Below are positions 5,892 through 15,435 of a DNA stretch of 16,875 bases, in pieces. Position numbers and translations under genes: made by a program. Numbering within the stretch: position 1 is the stretch's first letter; every line of letters begins with the position of its first letter. The notes under the pieces were generated by a model that saw only the letters and a list, made by a program, of their open reading frames with translations, did no database searches and had not been told where the DNA came from. The stretch covers positions 1 to 16,875 of the forward strand of contig JAEYYY010000466.1 in the NCBI GenBank assembly GCA_023430775.1. The letters run 5' to 3'. The DNA is from Pseudomonadota bacterium. Lineage in GTDB: Bacteria; Myxococcota_A; Polyangia; Haliangiales; Haliangiaceae.

Positions 5892-8861
5892 CTAGAACTC
5901 GACGGCGATCAGCGTGGCCGGCACCTGCTGGCCGCCACGCTCGAGCACCAGCGTCACCTTCGAGCCGACCGGCACCGCGCCGGGCATCAGCAGCTGCTTG
6001 CCGACGTCGGCGCCGAGCTCGGCCACTGCCTTGCCGTCGATCGACAGGATCTTGTCGCCGACGACGAGGCCGGCGCGCGACGCCGGGGTGTCGTCCTTGA
6101 CGTCGCCGACGGTGAGCACGTCGTCGTTCACCATCGGGAAGAAGCCGTACGTGCCGGAGGCGCCGTCGCGTGGCGGCACCAGCTTGATGACGCCGAGCTC
6201 GAGCCGCTGACCCGCGGTGATCGTGTAGTCGCGGGTCGCGAGGTGATTGAACGTCGCGGTCTTCGGGGCGACGTGGACCTGGCCCTTGCCCGCGGGGATG
6301 CGCTCGACGGTGAACCGGCCCGCGGCATCGGTCGTCGGGCCCTTGCCGGCCATGATGTCCATGAACTGTTTCGGATCGGTGCCGTCGCCGGTGGCGAACA
6401 CGATCAGACCGGGCACCGGCTTGCCGGTGGCGACATCGACGACGGTGCCGCTGATGGTCGCGAACGGCTGCACCACCAGATCGAGCGTCGACGGTCCGGA
6501 CGCGACGACGACCTTGCCACTCGCGGTGCCGACGGGCGACGTCGCCGAGCACACGTACTCGCCGGGCGCGAGTCGCTCGACCTGATACGAGCCATCGGCG
6601 TTGGTGAAGCGCCGGCTGCCACCATCGGAGGTGAACCGCATGCCGCGCTCCTCGGCACGGCAGCCGAGATCGAACTCCTTCACCGGGGTGGTGCCGAGCA
6701 TCACCTTGCCGACCACCGAGCCCAGCGGCTCGAGGACGAGCGTCACCGAGTCGCCGGTCTTGACGCCGGACTTGCTAGCACGCGACGCGCCCTTCGGACC
6801 CTCGACGGAGATCGCGTAGGTGCCGCGGCGCAGCCGCGTGACGGTGAACGAGCCATCGGCGCCGGTCAGGATCGGATCGGTGCCGCGCATCAGCGACATC
6901 ATCTCGCGGCGACTCCCCGGTGACTTGAGGTCCGGCCGGATCGTCACCCACGCGTCGGGTGCCGGCGCCTTGTCGATGCCCATCACGACACCTTTGATCA
7001 CGCCGTCGCGCGCCTCGACGGTGAGGGTCACGCCGGTCAGCGCTTGCGCCTTGGTGAGCTCGAACGGCTGTGGCTTCTCGCCGCTGCCGCCCTTGAACGG
7101 GATCGCACCGTGCTCGTCCTCGACGACGAGCCCGATCTTGCCGGGCTCGAGGCCGACCACCTGGAACGAGCCGTCGAGCGCCGTCACCGCACCGGTGTCA
7201 CCGCCGAAGCCGCGGAAGCGGAAGCCATTGCGGCCCGACTTGTCCTCGTCGAGCTCCGTGGCGACCACGCGGACGCCGGCGACCGCCGCGCCCTTCTCGT
7301 CGATCACCTTGCCCGCGATCGACGCGCGCGCCTCGAGCTTCACCACCAGCCCCGTCTGATCGGCATCGGCGACGGTGACCTCGAGCTTGCCCTTGCGGCC
7401 ATCGGGGGTGGTCGCGACCAGCTGGAACGTGCCGGGTGGCGCGGCCTTGAGCTTGAACTCGCCGGTCGGCTCCGATTCGCCGCGCACGGCCATCGCCTTC
7501 ATCGCGTCGAACATCGAGCCGAAGCCCATCTTGCTCTCGTCGACCTCGAGGCCGATCGAGGCGACCATCCCGGGCTCGACCTTGCCCGCCAGGATCACGC
7601 CGGTGGCGAGCTCGATCACCACCCCGGTGACGTCCTTGTCGACGACCTCGATCGACTTGCCGATGTCGGGCACCGAGCCCTCGCCGATCGCGAACAGCAT
7701 GAAGCTCGATGGCTTGATGCCGTGGATCTCGAACGCGCCGGTGTCGTCGGTGGGATCGTCGGAGGCGCCGGCACCACCGCCGGTCATCGAGAAGTAGCCG
7801 ACCATGACGCCGGCGAGGCCTTGATCGGCGTGGCCCGCGCGAACGACGCGGCCGCTGATCGAGAACGCCTTGTCGACGACGATCCTGACGCCCTCGATCT
7901 GCTCGCCGATGCCGAGCTCGACGACGACCGGCTCCGCCGAGGCATAGCCCTTCGCGAGCGCCGTCAGCTTGACCGCACCCGAGCCGAGGCTGGTCAACGT
8001 GAACGCACCGGTGTCGTCGGCCCGCGCGGTCGCTCCGCCGTCGCGCATCCATCTCCCGGTGTCGGCGTTGACGCGCGCGTCGGGCACCGGCTTGCCATCG
8101 CGGGTGACCACGATGCCGCGGATCGAGCCACCGGGTGTGAGCACGAAGTCGACCGCGAGCGGCAGGCCGTGGATCTCGAAGCTCTTGATCGAGCGCGTGT
8201 AGTCCTCGTGCGACGCGATCGCCATGTGGCCGCCGTCGCCGAGGCTCAGCTTGTACTTGCCCTCCGCGTTGGTCAGCGCGACCAGCTCCGCGCGGCCGCC
8301 GAACGGCATCCCGCCACCGGTCACCACCGTGATCCGCGCGCTGCCGATCGGTCCACCGCCGACGTCGGTCACCGTGCCGGTCACCGTGGCGCCGCCGGCG
8401 GCGAGCGCGAAGTCGACGGTGGTGTGCTCGTTCGGCGCGACCGCGACGTGCAGCTTCGAACCGGGTTGCAGGCCGTCCGCGGTGACGCCGATCGAGTAGC
8501 CGCCCGCGGGGATCGTCTTGACGGTCCACACACCGTTCGCATCGGTGGTGACCACCGTCGACGGCTCGTCCTTGGCGCGACCGATCATCGGCATCATCGC
8601 GTCGCGCGCGACGGCGATCGTCGCGCCCGCGACCGGCGAGCCATCCGCGGCGCGGGTGACCTTGCCACCGATCGAGGCGGTGGCCTGGTTGCCCTTCGTT
8701 CCGGACTTGCCGCCGGAGCTGCTGCGACTGGACGCTTCGCTCGTCTCGTCGTCATCGCCGGCATCACCGGCCTTGTCAGCGCTGCTACCTCGCAGCTTCC
8801 AGATCAACAACACCGCGAGGATCGCAAGGATCCCACCAGCCACCAGATAGGAGCGTCGCAC
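5892..8861 (-). CDS. Membrane-anchored nine-repeat carboxypeptidase-regulatory-like protein with C-terminal PDZ domain
   Basis: A 989-residue envelope protein. Residues 6-22 (LVAGGILAILAVLLIWK) are an N-terminal membrane anchor, followed by a Ser/Gly/Asp-rich linker to about 60. Nine beta-sandwich repeats then start with an I-x-G-x-V pattern at about 64, 158, 246, 334, 423, 514, 621, 715 and 802; most carry 'G.PV.GA.V', 'T(D/N)A.G.(F/Y)' and 'L.PG.Y' signatures of the CarboxypepD_reg-like/SdrD-B-like fold. From about 900 to 985 there is a PDZ domain (VGDVKDDTPASRAGLVVGDKILSIDGKAV). The protein has no visible catalytic domain. A scaffold or adhesive role in the periplasm is inferred; PDZ domains usually bind C-terminal peptides. 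The start is GTG at 8861, with AGGA seven bases upstream. It appears to be a single-gene unit. Confidence 0.9.
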   Translation of the reverse strand: MRRSYLVAGGILAILAVLLIWKLRGSSADKAGDAGDDDETSEASSRSSSGGKSGTKGNQATASIGGKVTRAADGSPVAGATIAVARDAMMPMIGRAKDEPSTVVTTDANGVWTVKTIPAGGYSIGVTADGLQPGSKLHVAVAPNEHTTVDFALAAGGATVTGTVTDVGGGPIGSARITVVTGGGMPFGGRAELVALTNAEGKYKLSLGDGGHMAIASHEDYTRSIKSFEIHGLPLAVDFVLTPGGSIRGIVVTRDGKPVPDARVNADTGRWMRDGGATARADDTGAFTLTSLGSGAVKLTALAKGYASAEPVVVELGIGEQIEGVRIVVDKAFSISGRVVRAGHADQGLAGVMVGYFSMTGGGAGASDDPTDDTGAFEIHGIKPSSFMLFAIGEGSVPDIGKSIEVVDKDVTGVVIELATGVILAGKVEPGMVASIGLEVDESKMGFGSMFDAMKAMAVRGESEPTGEFKLKAAPPGTFQLVATTPDGRKGKLEVTVADADQTGLVVKLEARASIAGKVIDEKGAAVAGVRVVATELDEDKSGRNGFRFRGFGGDTGAVTALDGSFQVVGLEPGKIGLVVEDEHGAIPFKGGSGEKPQPFELTKAQALTGVTLTVEARDGVIKGVVMGIDKAPAPDAWVTIRPDLKSPGSRREMMSLMRGTDPILTGADGSFTVTRLRRGTYAISVEGPKGASRASKSGVKTGDSVTLVLEPLGSVVGKVMLGTTPVKEFDLGCRAEERGMRFTSDGGSRRFTNADGSYQVERLAPGEYVCSATSPVGTASGKVVVASGPSTLDLVVQPFATISGTVVDVATGKPVPGLIVFATGDGTDPKQFMDIMAGKGPTTDAAGRFTVERIPAGKGQVHVAPKTATFNHLATRDYTITAGQRLELGVIKLVPPRDGASGTYGFFPMVNDDVLTVGDVKDDTPASRAGLVVGDKILSIDGKAVAELGADVGKQLLMPGAVPVGSKVTLVLERGGQQVPATLIAVEF

Positions 8862-9354
8862 GGGCGCATCCTACTCGTGGTGCGCCAGCGGGTATTCCTC
8901 GGCGAGTGACATCTCCTGGCGATGAATCTAGTACCGACGCCAGCGCTCGACGCGCGCGGGCTCGGCGCGGCCAAACTGGCACGGCGCGAACGACAGCGGT
9001 GGTGGCGGATCGGCATGAACCACCTCCAGCGTGTCGCCGGCGCAGCGCGCGACGGTCACCGGCACCTTCGACCAGCAGCTCTGTGCGCCCTTCATGTAAC
9101 GGCGCTTCACATCGCCGCGCAGTCCGTTGGCAGCGCGGTGAAGCTCGAGCACGCGCGGCGCGACCTCGAGACCTGCTGCGCTCGGCGTGTCGGCGAAGCC
9201 GGGGAACGCGGCGAGGTCGCGGCCGCGATCGAGGATCGTCCAGCGCCGATCGCCTTCGGTGTACTCGCCGCTCAGATCCTGATCGCACGACGCGATCGGC
9301 GCGCGGTGATCGCACGCGAGCGAGATCCCGCCGGCGGCGTACACGACGACGAGC

Positions 9355-10446
<1,092 letters not shown>

Positions 10447-10486
10447 GGCGGGGTTTTCAACTCACCGCGGCCAGCTCGAGGGAGCC

Positions 10487-10693
10487 CTAGGACTTCTTCG
10501 CGTACTTCTTGTTGAAGCGGTCGATGCGACCGGCGGTGTCGAGCAGCTTCTGCTTGCCCGTGAAGAACGGGTGGCAGTTCGAGCAGATGTCGATACCGAA
10601 GTCACCGCGCGTCGAGAACGTCTCGTGCGTGGTGCCGCACGCGCAGGTGATCTTGGCGGGGCGGTAGTGCGGGTGGTTGGCGGTGTCTTTCAT
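10487..10693 (-). CDS. rpmE: 50S ribosomal protein L31, zinc-binding form
   Basis: A 68-residue large-subunit ribosomal protein. Cys17, Cys19, Cys37 and Cys40 (ITCACG and ICSNCHPFF) make this the zinc-containing C+ type, which can serve as a zinc store and is exchanged for the C- paralogue under zinc limitation in some bacteria. The family motif HPFFTGKQK is present. ATG at 10693 has GGAA five bases upstream. It has a good predicted promoter (10739-10767) and a GC-rich structured leader, and is followed by prfA. Confidence 0.97.
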   Translation of the reverse strand: MKDTANHPHYRPAKITCACGTTHETFSTRGDFGIDICSNCHPFFTGKQKLLDTAGRIDRFNKKYAKKS

Positions 10694-10706
10694 GGCAATT
10701 CCGTTT

Positions 10707-10736
10707 CGGGGCAGGGCCCCGGGCTCGGGGAGCCCG
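10707..10736 (-). promoter_or_regulatory. GC-rich hairpins in the rpmE leader
   Basis: Two adjacent perfect inverted repeats: CGGGCTC/GAGCCCG (10720-10726 with 10730-10736) and CGGGGC/GCCCCG (10707-10712 with 10716-10721), each with a 3-nt loop and sharing two bases. They end about 13 nt before the ATG and just before the GGAA ribosome-binding site. No T-run follows, so this is not a standard terminator. If the transcript begins near 10733 only the second hairpin is complete. A role in L31 autoregulation is possible but unproven. Confidence 0.5.
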
Positions 10737-10738
10737 TA

Positions 10739-10767
10739 TCTATAGAGACAGCTGCGGGTGAACGCAA
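10739..10767 (-). promoter_or_regulatory. Predicted sigma-70 promoter of rpmE-prfA
   Basis: TTGCGT (10762-10767) as -35 and TATAGA (10739-10744) as -10, separated by 17 bp. Transcription would begin near 10732-10733, giving a leader of about 40 nt before the L31 ATG. The AT-rich -10 stands out in this GC-rich sequence. Confidence 0.55.
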
Positions 10768-10818
10768 CCCCTCAAGAGGGCTGATCCGCCGCGCTCGGCA
10801 GCGTAACCAGTGGAAATC

Positions 10819-11685
10819 TCAGCTCGCGCGACGGCCGCCGAGCCGGGCCGGCGCCTTGTCGGGGTAGAGCGGCAAGAGCTCGTGGCCGACGCGCAGGTCG
10901 TGGACGTTGCGGTACTTCGCGGCCAGATCGAGGCTCGCGTAGACCTTGTTCTGATCGAACAGGCCGAAGCTCGTCGACACGATGATCTGCTCGTCGCCCA
11001 CGGTCTCGTAGCCCTCGGGGATGACGTCGTGGCCGTACATGCTGATCGTGCCGCCCATCGCACGGAGGAACCGCCGGGCCTCGGCCTCGGTCGCGCTACG
11101 CGCCCACAGGATCTTGCCGACCACCGGCGTGTCGAGCACCTCGAGCGGGCTCGAGAACCCGGCGCCCGACAGATCGGCTGCCTCGACATCGGCGATCGAT
11201 TCGATCTGCGCCGCCGGTGCGCCGTGCGTGAAGATCACGCCGCACTTGGTGACCGCGGCGAGCGCGAACGTGTGGATGATGCCGCGCATCCGCGCCGTCG
11301 CCGCGGGGCCGAGGATCTGCTCGAGCAGGGCAACTTCGTCGGCGGCGAACTTCGCGGTGTGCGGGCCGCCGACGTGACCGTGCTCGTGGTTGCCGATCAG
11401 CGCGTGGACGCGCCCGGGATACTGCGCGGCGAGCCCGGCGTAGGCGATCATCACCTCGCCGGAGGCATCGCGATAGTACTCGCCGAGGAAGTCGGGCCAG
11501 TCCTCGGGATCGATGTGGGGGCCGTGGATCAGATCGCCGGTGAAGATGAGGTGCGCGTCACCGTGATAGGTGTGGAGCGCCTGCTCGAACAGCTCGACCA
11601 TGCGGCGGTAATCGCGCATGCAGCCCTGTAGATCCGTGCACACGAGCAGCCGACCGCGGTCGGGGAATCGCAGCACGCGAGCCAT
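10819..11685 (-). CDS. ApaH/PPP-like calcineurin-fold metallophosphoesterase
   Basis: A 288-residue cytosolic phosphoesterase with the dinuclear-metal motifs in order: CTDLQGC (16-22; ApaH-type proteins often have GD-I/V-Q/H-GC here), FTGDLIHGP (48-56), the signature GNHEH (98-102), THGAP (153-157) and MYGHD (216-220). The fold hydrolyses phosphate esters; ApaH homologues cleave diadenosine tetraphosphate, while other PPP members are protein phosphatases. Which applies here cannot be told. ATG at 11685 has a strong GGAAGGA just upstream. It is codirectional with rpmE but 125 bp away, and rpmE has its own promoter. It is divergent from acylphosphatase, with 84 bp between. Confidence 0.88.
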   Translation of the reverse strand: MARVLRFPDRGRLLVCTDLQGCMRDYRRMVELFEQALHTYHGDAHLIFTGDLIHGPHIDPEDWPDFLGEYYRDASGEVMIAYAGLAAQYPGRVHALIGNHEHGHVGGPHTAKFAADEVALLEQILGPAATARMRGIIHTFALAAVTKCGVIFTHGAPAAQIESIADVEAADLSGAGFSSPLEVLDTPVVGKILWARSATEAEARRFLRAMGGTISMYGHDVIPEGYETVGDEQIIVSTSFGLFDQNKVYASLDLAAKYRNVHDLRVGHELLPLYPDKAPARLGGRRAS

Positions 11686-11769
11686 CGTCCTTCCACGCTA
11701 TCAGCTGCGCACCAGCGCTCCTAGCAGAGCCCGCCGGTTTGTCCTGTGGGGATGTAAGATGCTCCCGCC

Positions 11770-12042
11770 ATGCGTCGCATCCACGCGATCGTTTCTGGCC
11801 GCGTCCAGGGTGTCTCGTACCGCGCCTCGACGGCAAGTGAGGCGCGGCGGCTCGGCGTCGTCGGCTGGGTGAGGAACCGGTCAGACGGGACCGTCGAGCT
11901 CGAGGCCGAGGGACCCGAGGACAAGATCGCCGCGTTGATCGCGTGGTGTCACGACGGGCCGCCGTCCGCGAACGTCACCAGCGTGGCCGTCGACGACGTC
12001 CCGCCGACCGGCAAGGACACGATGTTCGCCGTCGTGCGCTGA
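11770..12042 (+). CDS. acyP: Acylphosphatase
   Basis: A complete 90-residue acylphosphatase, a small cytosolic enzyme that hydrolyses acyl phosphates. The phosphate-binding loop GRVQGVSYRAST (residues 10-21) carries the catalytic arginine at 18, and GWVRNRSDGTVEL (32-44) carries the catalytic asparagine at 36. ATG at 11770 has no Shine-Dalgarno; a TAAGAT hexamer at 11755-11760 would place a transcription start about 3 nt before the ATG, though no matching -35 is seen. It is monocistronic and convergent with the efflux operon, 17 bp from its last gene. Confidence 0.96.
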   Translation: MRRIHAIVSGRVQGVSYRASTASEARRLGVVGWVRNRSDGTVELEAEGPEDKIAALIAWCHDGPPSANVTSVAVDDVPPTGKDTMFAVVR

Positions 12043-12051
12043 CCCGGGTCA
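12040..12051. repeat. Perfect 12-bp palindrome between convergent genes
   Basis: TGACCCGGGTCA begins with the acyP stop codon and fills most of the 17-bp gap to the efflux adaptor gene. There is no loop or T-run, so it is not a standard terminator. Confidence 0.35.
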
Positions 12052-12059
12052 TTGCCGAT

Positions 12060-13250
12060 CTAGTGAACGTGGACGGTGACCTCGGCCGACAGTCCGGGCC
12101 GCAGCGGCACCGGCGGCGGCGCGCTCCACGCGATCTTGACCGGCACGCGCTGTACGACCTTGACGAAGTTGCCGGTCGCGTTGTCGGGAGGGATCAGCGA
12201 GAACCGCGCACCGGTCGCGGGCGACAGCGTCTCGACGACGCCATGGAAGGTGTCACCGGGATACGCGTCGATCTCGACATCGACCTCGTCGCCGGCGTGG
12301 ATGTGCGCGATCTGGCCCTCCTTGAAGTTGGCGACCACGTAGGTCGCGTCGGGGACGAGCATGAGGAGCGCTTGCCCGGGCTGGATCGTCTGGCCGACGT
12401 GCGCGGCGAGGCGAGACACGTAGCCGGCGACCGGTGCCTTGATCGTCGCGTACGAGCGCTGCAGCTTCGCGCGCTGCGCCGCGACCTCGGCTGCCTTGAC
12501 CCGTGTCTCGGCGACCTGCGCGGCGGCCTCGGCGGCGGCGATCTGCTCCGACGCGGCCAGGCTGATCACCCGGCCCTTGGCCTCGGCGACCCGCGACGAC
12601 GTCATGTCGCGCTGGCTGCGCGCGAGATCGAGCTGCGCGGTCGCCGCGTCGAGGCTCGCCTTCGCGACGTCGTGCAGCTGCTGTGCATGCTCGAGATCGC
12701 TGCGGGTGACCGCGCTCTGGTCGAACAGCTTCTGCGTGCGCGCGAGCTCCGCGGCGGCGGTGGTCAGATCCGCCTTCGCCTTCGCGACCGCTGCTTCCGC
12801 GGCACGCACCTGATCGGCGGCGCCGCGCACCGAGGCACCGGCGCCGGTGAGCTGCGCCTTCGCGGCCGACACTCCACCCGTCGACGTCGATTGCACGACG
12901 GCGACCTGGGCGCGGGCCAGCGTCGCTTGTGCGCGCGCGGCCTCGAGCTCGGCGACGGTGCGCGCGACCTCGACATCGAGCTCCGCGGTATCGAGCTCGT
13001 ACAGGGGCTCGCCCGCCTCGACGAGCTGGTGATCCTTGACGTGCACCGTCGCGATCACGCCGCCGACTCGCCCGGCGACGGGAAGCACGTCGGCATCGAC
13101 CTGCGCGTCGTCGGTGGATTCCTTGCCGGCGTTCCACCACCGCCGCAGCATCCAGCCGCCGGCGACGACCAGCGCGACGATGGCGAGGATGGTGTACGCG
13201 CGGCGCGCCTTCTTGCGTTTCGGTTCGAGGGACTTGTTCGGCGATTCCAT
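12060..13250 (-). CDS. EmrA/HlyD-type periplasmic adaptor subunit
   Basis: A 396-residue membrane fusion protein of a tripartite efflux pump. There is a cytoplasmic basic start, one membrane helix at about 19-36, then STDDAQVDADVLPVAGRVGGVIATVHVKD (45-73), typical of EmrA-type barrel/lipoyl halves. A long Ala/Glu/Lys/Arg-rich alpha-helical hairpin follows (about 90-265), then IKAPVAGYVSRL (270-281), the second lipoyl half, and the beta-barrel with SLIPPDNATGNFVKVVQRVPVKI (351-373), an EmrA signature. It links the inner-membrane transporter to an outer-membrane channel. ATG at 13250 has GGAG five bases upstream and is 2 nt from the transporter stop. No TolC-like gene lies in the window. Confidence 0.94.
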   Translation of the reverse strand: MESPNKSLEPKRKKARRAYTILAIVALVVAGGWMLRRWWNAGKESTDDAQVDADVLPVAGRVGGVIATVHVKDHQLVEAGEPLYELDTAELDVEVARTVAELEAARAQATLARAQVAVVQSTSTGGVSAAKAQLTGAGASVRGAADQVRAAEAAVAKAKADLTTAAAELARTQKLFDQSAVTRSDLEHAQQLHDVAKASLDAATAQLDLARSQRDMTSSRVAEAKGRVISLAASEQIAAAEAAAQVAETRVKAAEVAAQRAKLQRSYATIKAPVAGYVSRLAAHVGQTIQPGQALLMLVPDATYVVANFKEGQIAHIHAGDEVDVEIDAYPGDTFHGVVETLSPATGARFSLIPPDNATGNFVKVVQRVPVKIAWSAPPPVPLRPGLSAEVTVHVH

Positions 13251-13252
13251 GA

Positions 13253-14836
13253 CTACTCCACGGGCAATTCGACGTGAGAGGCGCGGCCGGTGTCGCGCTT
13301 GACGCGCAGGAACAGCAGCAGCGGGATCACGACGAGGAACGCGATCGTCTGCAGGATGAACGTCTTGTCGAAGCCGATCACCGTGCCCTGCAGCGCGGTG
13401 CGGCCGGCGAACGACTGGTAGGTGAGGGCGGTGGCCGGATCGACCGGCAGGCCGTGCGCGATCATGCCGGCGCGCGTGGTCGCGGCTTCGATCGCGACCT
13501 CGGGACGCAGCGCGGTGACGTTGCTCGCGAGCCCGGCGCTCGCCTCGCTCGAGAACCGCGTGAACAGCGTCGCGAAGATCGAGAGCCCGATCGAGCCGCC
13601 GACCTGGCGGACGAAGCTGTTGACGCCGGCGGCCCCGGCCATCTCGTGGCGCGGCACGTTCGACAGCGCCGCGGTGGTGAGCGGCACGAACAGGAACGCG
13701 AACCCGACGCCGGTGATCGCCAGCGGCACCACCAGATCGCCGGTCGACGTCTGGAGCGAGATGTCCGCTTGCATCCAGCTGCCGAGCGCCGTCATCAGCA
13801 TGCCGAACGCGACCAGCCACGCCGGCGACGTCTTGTTGTAGAGCTTGCCGACGAACGGCGACGCGATCATCATCGCGATCGTGCGCGGCAGCAGGATGAT
13901 GCCGGACTGCGTGGCGTTGTAGTGCATCAGCTCCTGCGTGAACACCGGCAGCAGCAGCATCGAGCCCATCAGCATCGCGAACACCACGCCGGCGACCAGC
14001 GTGCCGGACGCGAACGTGGGATCGCGAAACGTCCGTAGATCGACGACAGGTGCGACGGCGGTCAGCTCGCGGATGATGAAGGCCGCGAGCCCGACGACCG
14101 CGATGTACGTGCCGACGACGATCCTGGTCGAATCGAACCAGTCCTGCGACGCGCCTTCCTCGAGCACGTACTGGAGGGCGCCGATCGTGATCGCCATCAG
14201 CACGATGCCGGCGATGTCGAGGTGCTTCTTCATCACCTCGGCGCGCGCGCGATTCGCCTCGCGCACGTCGGCGGGCTCGTGGACGTTGCGCCACGTCAGG
14301 TAGATGCCGAGCAGGCCGACCGGCAGGTTGACGTAGAAGATCCACGGCCACGCGTACTCGTCGGTGATGTAGCCGCCGAGCACCGGCCCGACGGCGGGCC
14401 CGACCATGATCACCATCGAGAACAGCGCCATCGCCATGCCCTGTTCTTCCGGCGGGAAGGTCTGGCGCAGGATCGCCTGCTGCGTCGGTTGCAGCGAGCC
14501 ACCGCCGATGCCCTGGAGGATGCGATAGAACACCAGCGCCTCGAGCGAGCTCGCGGTGCCGCACAGGATCGAGCCGATCGTGAACAGGATCAGCGACGCC
14601 AGGTAGACGCGCTTCTGACCGAAGAAGCTGCCGAGGAAGCCGGTGAGCGGCATCACCAGCACCATCGCGATCATGTAGGCCGTCGAGATCCAGGTGATCT
14701 CCTGGAGCGACGCACCGAGCTGGCCGCGGATCGAGGGCAAGGCGACGTTGACGATCGAGGTGTCGATGGTCGCCATCAGCGAACCGAACGCGATCGAGAT
14801 CGCGACGACCCACTTGTTGGCGACCGGCTGGCTCAC
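13253..14836 (-). CDS. EmrB/QacA-type (DHA2) MFS drug transporter
   Basis: A 527-residue inner-membrane proton antiporter of the 14-helix DHA2 group. The first helix carries ATIDTSIVNVALPSI (22-36) with the acidic residue typical of the family; GSFFGQKRVYL (69-79) is the motif A loop; VGPAVGPVLGGYITDEYAWPW begins at 145 with antiporter motif C, followed by the usual WIFYVNLPVG. It exports hydrophobic compounds; the range is unknown. The start is GTG at 14836 (MSQPVANKW), with GGAG seven bases upstream, and overlaps the TetR stop as GTGA; the open frame continues far upstream but that part is only a shadow of the TetR gene. It forms a pump with the EmrA-like adaptor. Confidence 0.95.
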   Translation of the reverse strand: MSQPVANKWVVAISIAFGSLMATIDTSIVNVALPSIRGQLGASLQEITWISTAYMIAMVLVMPLTGFLGSFFGQKRVYLASLILFTIGSILCGTASSLEALVFYRILQGIGGGSLQPTQQAILRQTFPPEEQGMAMALFSMVIMVGPAVGPVLGGYITDEYAWPWIFYVNLPVGLLGIYLTWRNVHEPADVREANRARAEVMKKHLDIAGIVLMAITIGALQYVLEEGASQDWFDSTRIVVGTYIAVVGLAAFIIRELTAVAPVVDLRTFRDPTFASGTLVAGVVFAMLMGSMLLLPVFTQELMHYNATQSGIILLPRTIAMMIASPFVGKLYNKTSPAWLVAFGMLMTALGSWMQADISLQTSTGDLVVPLAITGVGFAFLFVPLTTAALSNVPRHEMAGAAGVNSFVRQVGGSIGLSIFATLFTRFSSEASAGLASNVTALRPEVAIEAATTRAGMIAHGLPVDPATALTYQSFAGRTALQGTVIGFDKTFILQTIAFLVVIPLLLFLRVKRDTGRASHVELPVE

Positions 14837-15435
14837 CTGCGCACTCCATCGAGGAACAGCGAGACCACGCCATCGGCATCGGGTGCACACGGGCGGTTCT
14901 CGGCGGTGCGCCGCAACACGACGGACTTGATCGCGCCCGCCAGCATGAACGCGGCGAGCTCGGCATCCTCGGTGCGGATCTGCTTCTCGGCGACCCCGGC
15001 GCGCATCACCTCGTCGAGCGCGGTCTGGAGATCCTTCGCCGTCGCCGACGGGGCGAGCCGGCCGTGCTCGGTCTCGATCGCGACCTTGATGAACAGCCGG
15101 TGCGAATCGAACGCGGTGAGCAGCTCGCGGACCAGGCCGCGCAGGCGGGGCTCGAACGCGAGCTGCTTGCCGGTCTCGACGGCGGCACGGATCCGCGGCC
15201 GCAGCGAGCTGCGCCGCTCCTCGAACAGCGCGGCGATCAGCGCCTCGCGATCTGCGAAGTAGTTGTACAGCGTGCCGACCGCGACGCCGGCACGCTTCGC
15301 GATCGCGGCGAGCGGCGCGCCGTGCAGCCCACCGCTCGCGATCAGCTGCTCGGCGGCGTCGAGGATTTCGCCGCGGATCGTCTCGCGCAGCTGGTCGCGC
15401 AGGCGCTTCGCGGGAGATAGTGAACGCCGATTCAC
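14833..15435 (-). CDS. TetR-family repressor of the efflux operon
   Basis: A 200-residue TetR regulator. The HTH domain is IRGEILDAAEQLIASGGLHGAPLAAIAKRAGVAVGTLYNYFADREAL (20-66), with recognition helix around VAVGTLYNYF (51-60). A helical ligand domain follows. The gene directly precedes and overlaps (GTGA, 4 nt) the MFS transporter gene, so it most likely represses its own operon and is released by a pump substrate. The start is GTG at 15435, as no ATG or GTG lies further on before the HTH; no Shine-Dalgarno is present. The palindromic operator begins at this base and the best promoter puts +1 there too, which would make the mRNA leaderless. Confidence 0.92.
   Translation of the reverse strand: MNRRSLSPAKRLRDQLRETIRGEILDAAEQLIASGGLHGAPLAAIAKRAGVAVGTLYNYFADREALIAALFEERRSSLRPRIRAAVETGKQLAFEPRLRGLVRELLTAFDSHRLFIKVAIETEHGRLAPSATAKDLQTALDEVMRAGVAEKQIRTEDAELAAFMLAGAIKSVVLRRTAENRPCAPDADGVVSLFLDGVRR

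Noticed and set aside
7044..8909. 621-codon plus-strand open frame
   Set aside because: Antisense to the repeat protein; composition is a low-complexity mix of Arg, Asp, His, Ala and Leu typical of a shadow frame.
10769..10780. CCCTC-AA-GAGGG inverted repeat as terminator of the phosphatase gene
   Set aside because: The stem is only 5 bp, the loop is 2 nt and no T-run follows on the minus strand.
13251..14966. N-terminal extension of the EmrA-like frame to 968 codons
   Set aside because: The upstream part is an out-of-frame reading of the MFS gene; the true start is fixed by the ribosome-binding site at 13250 and by family length.
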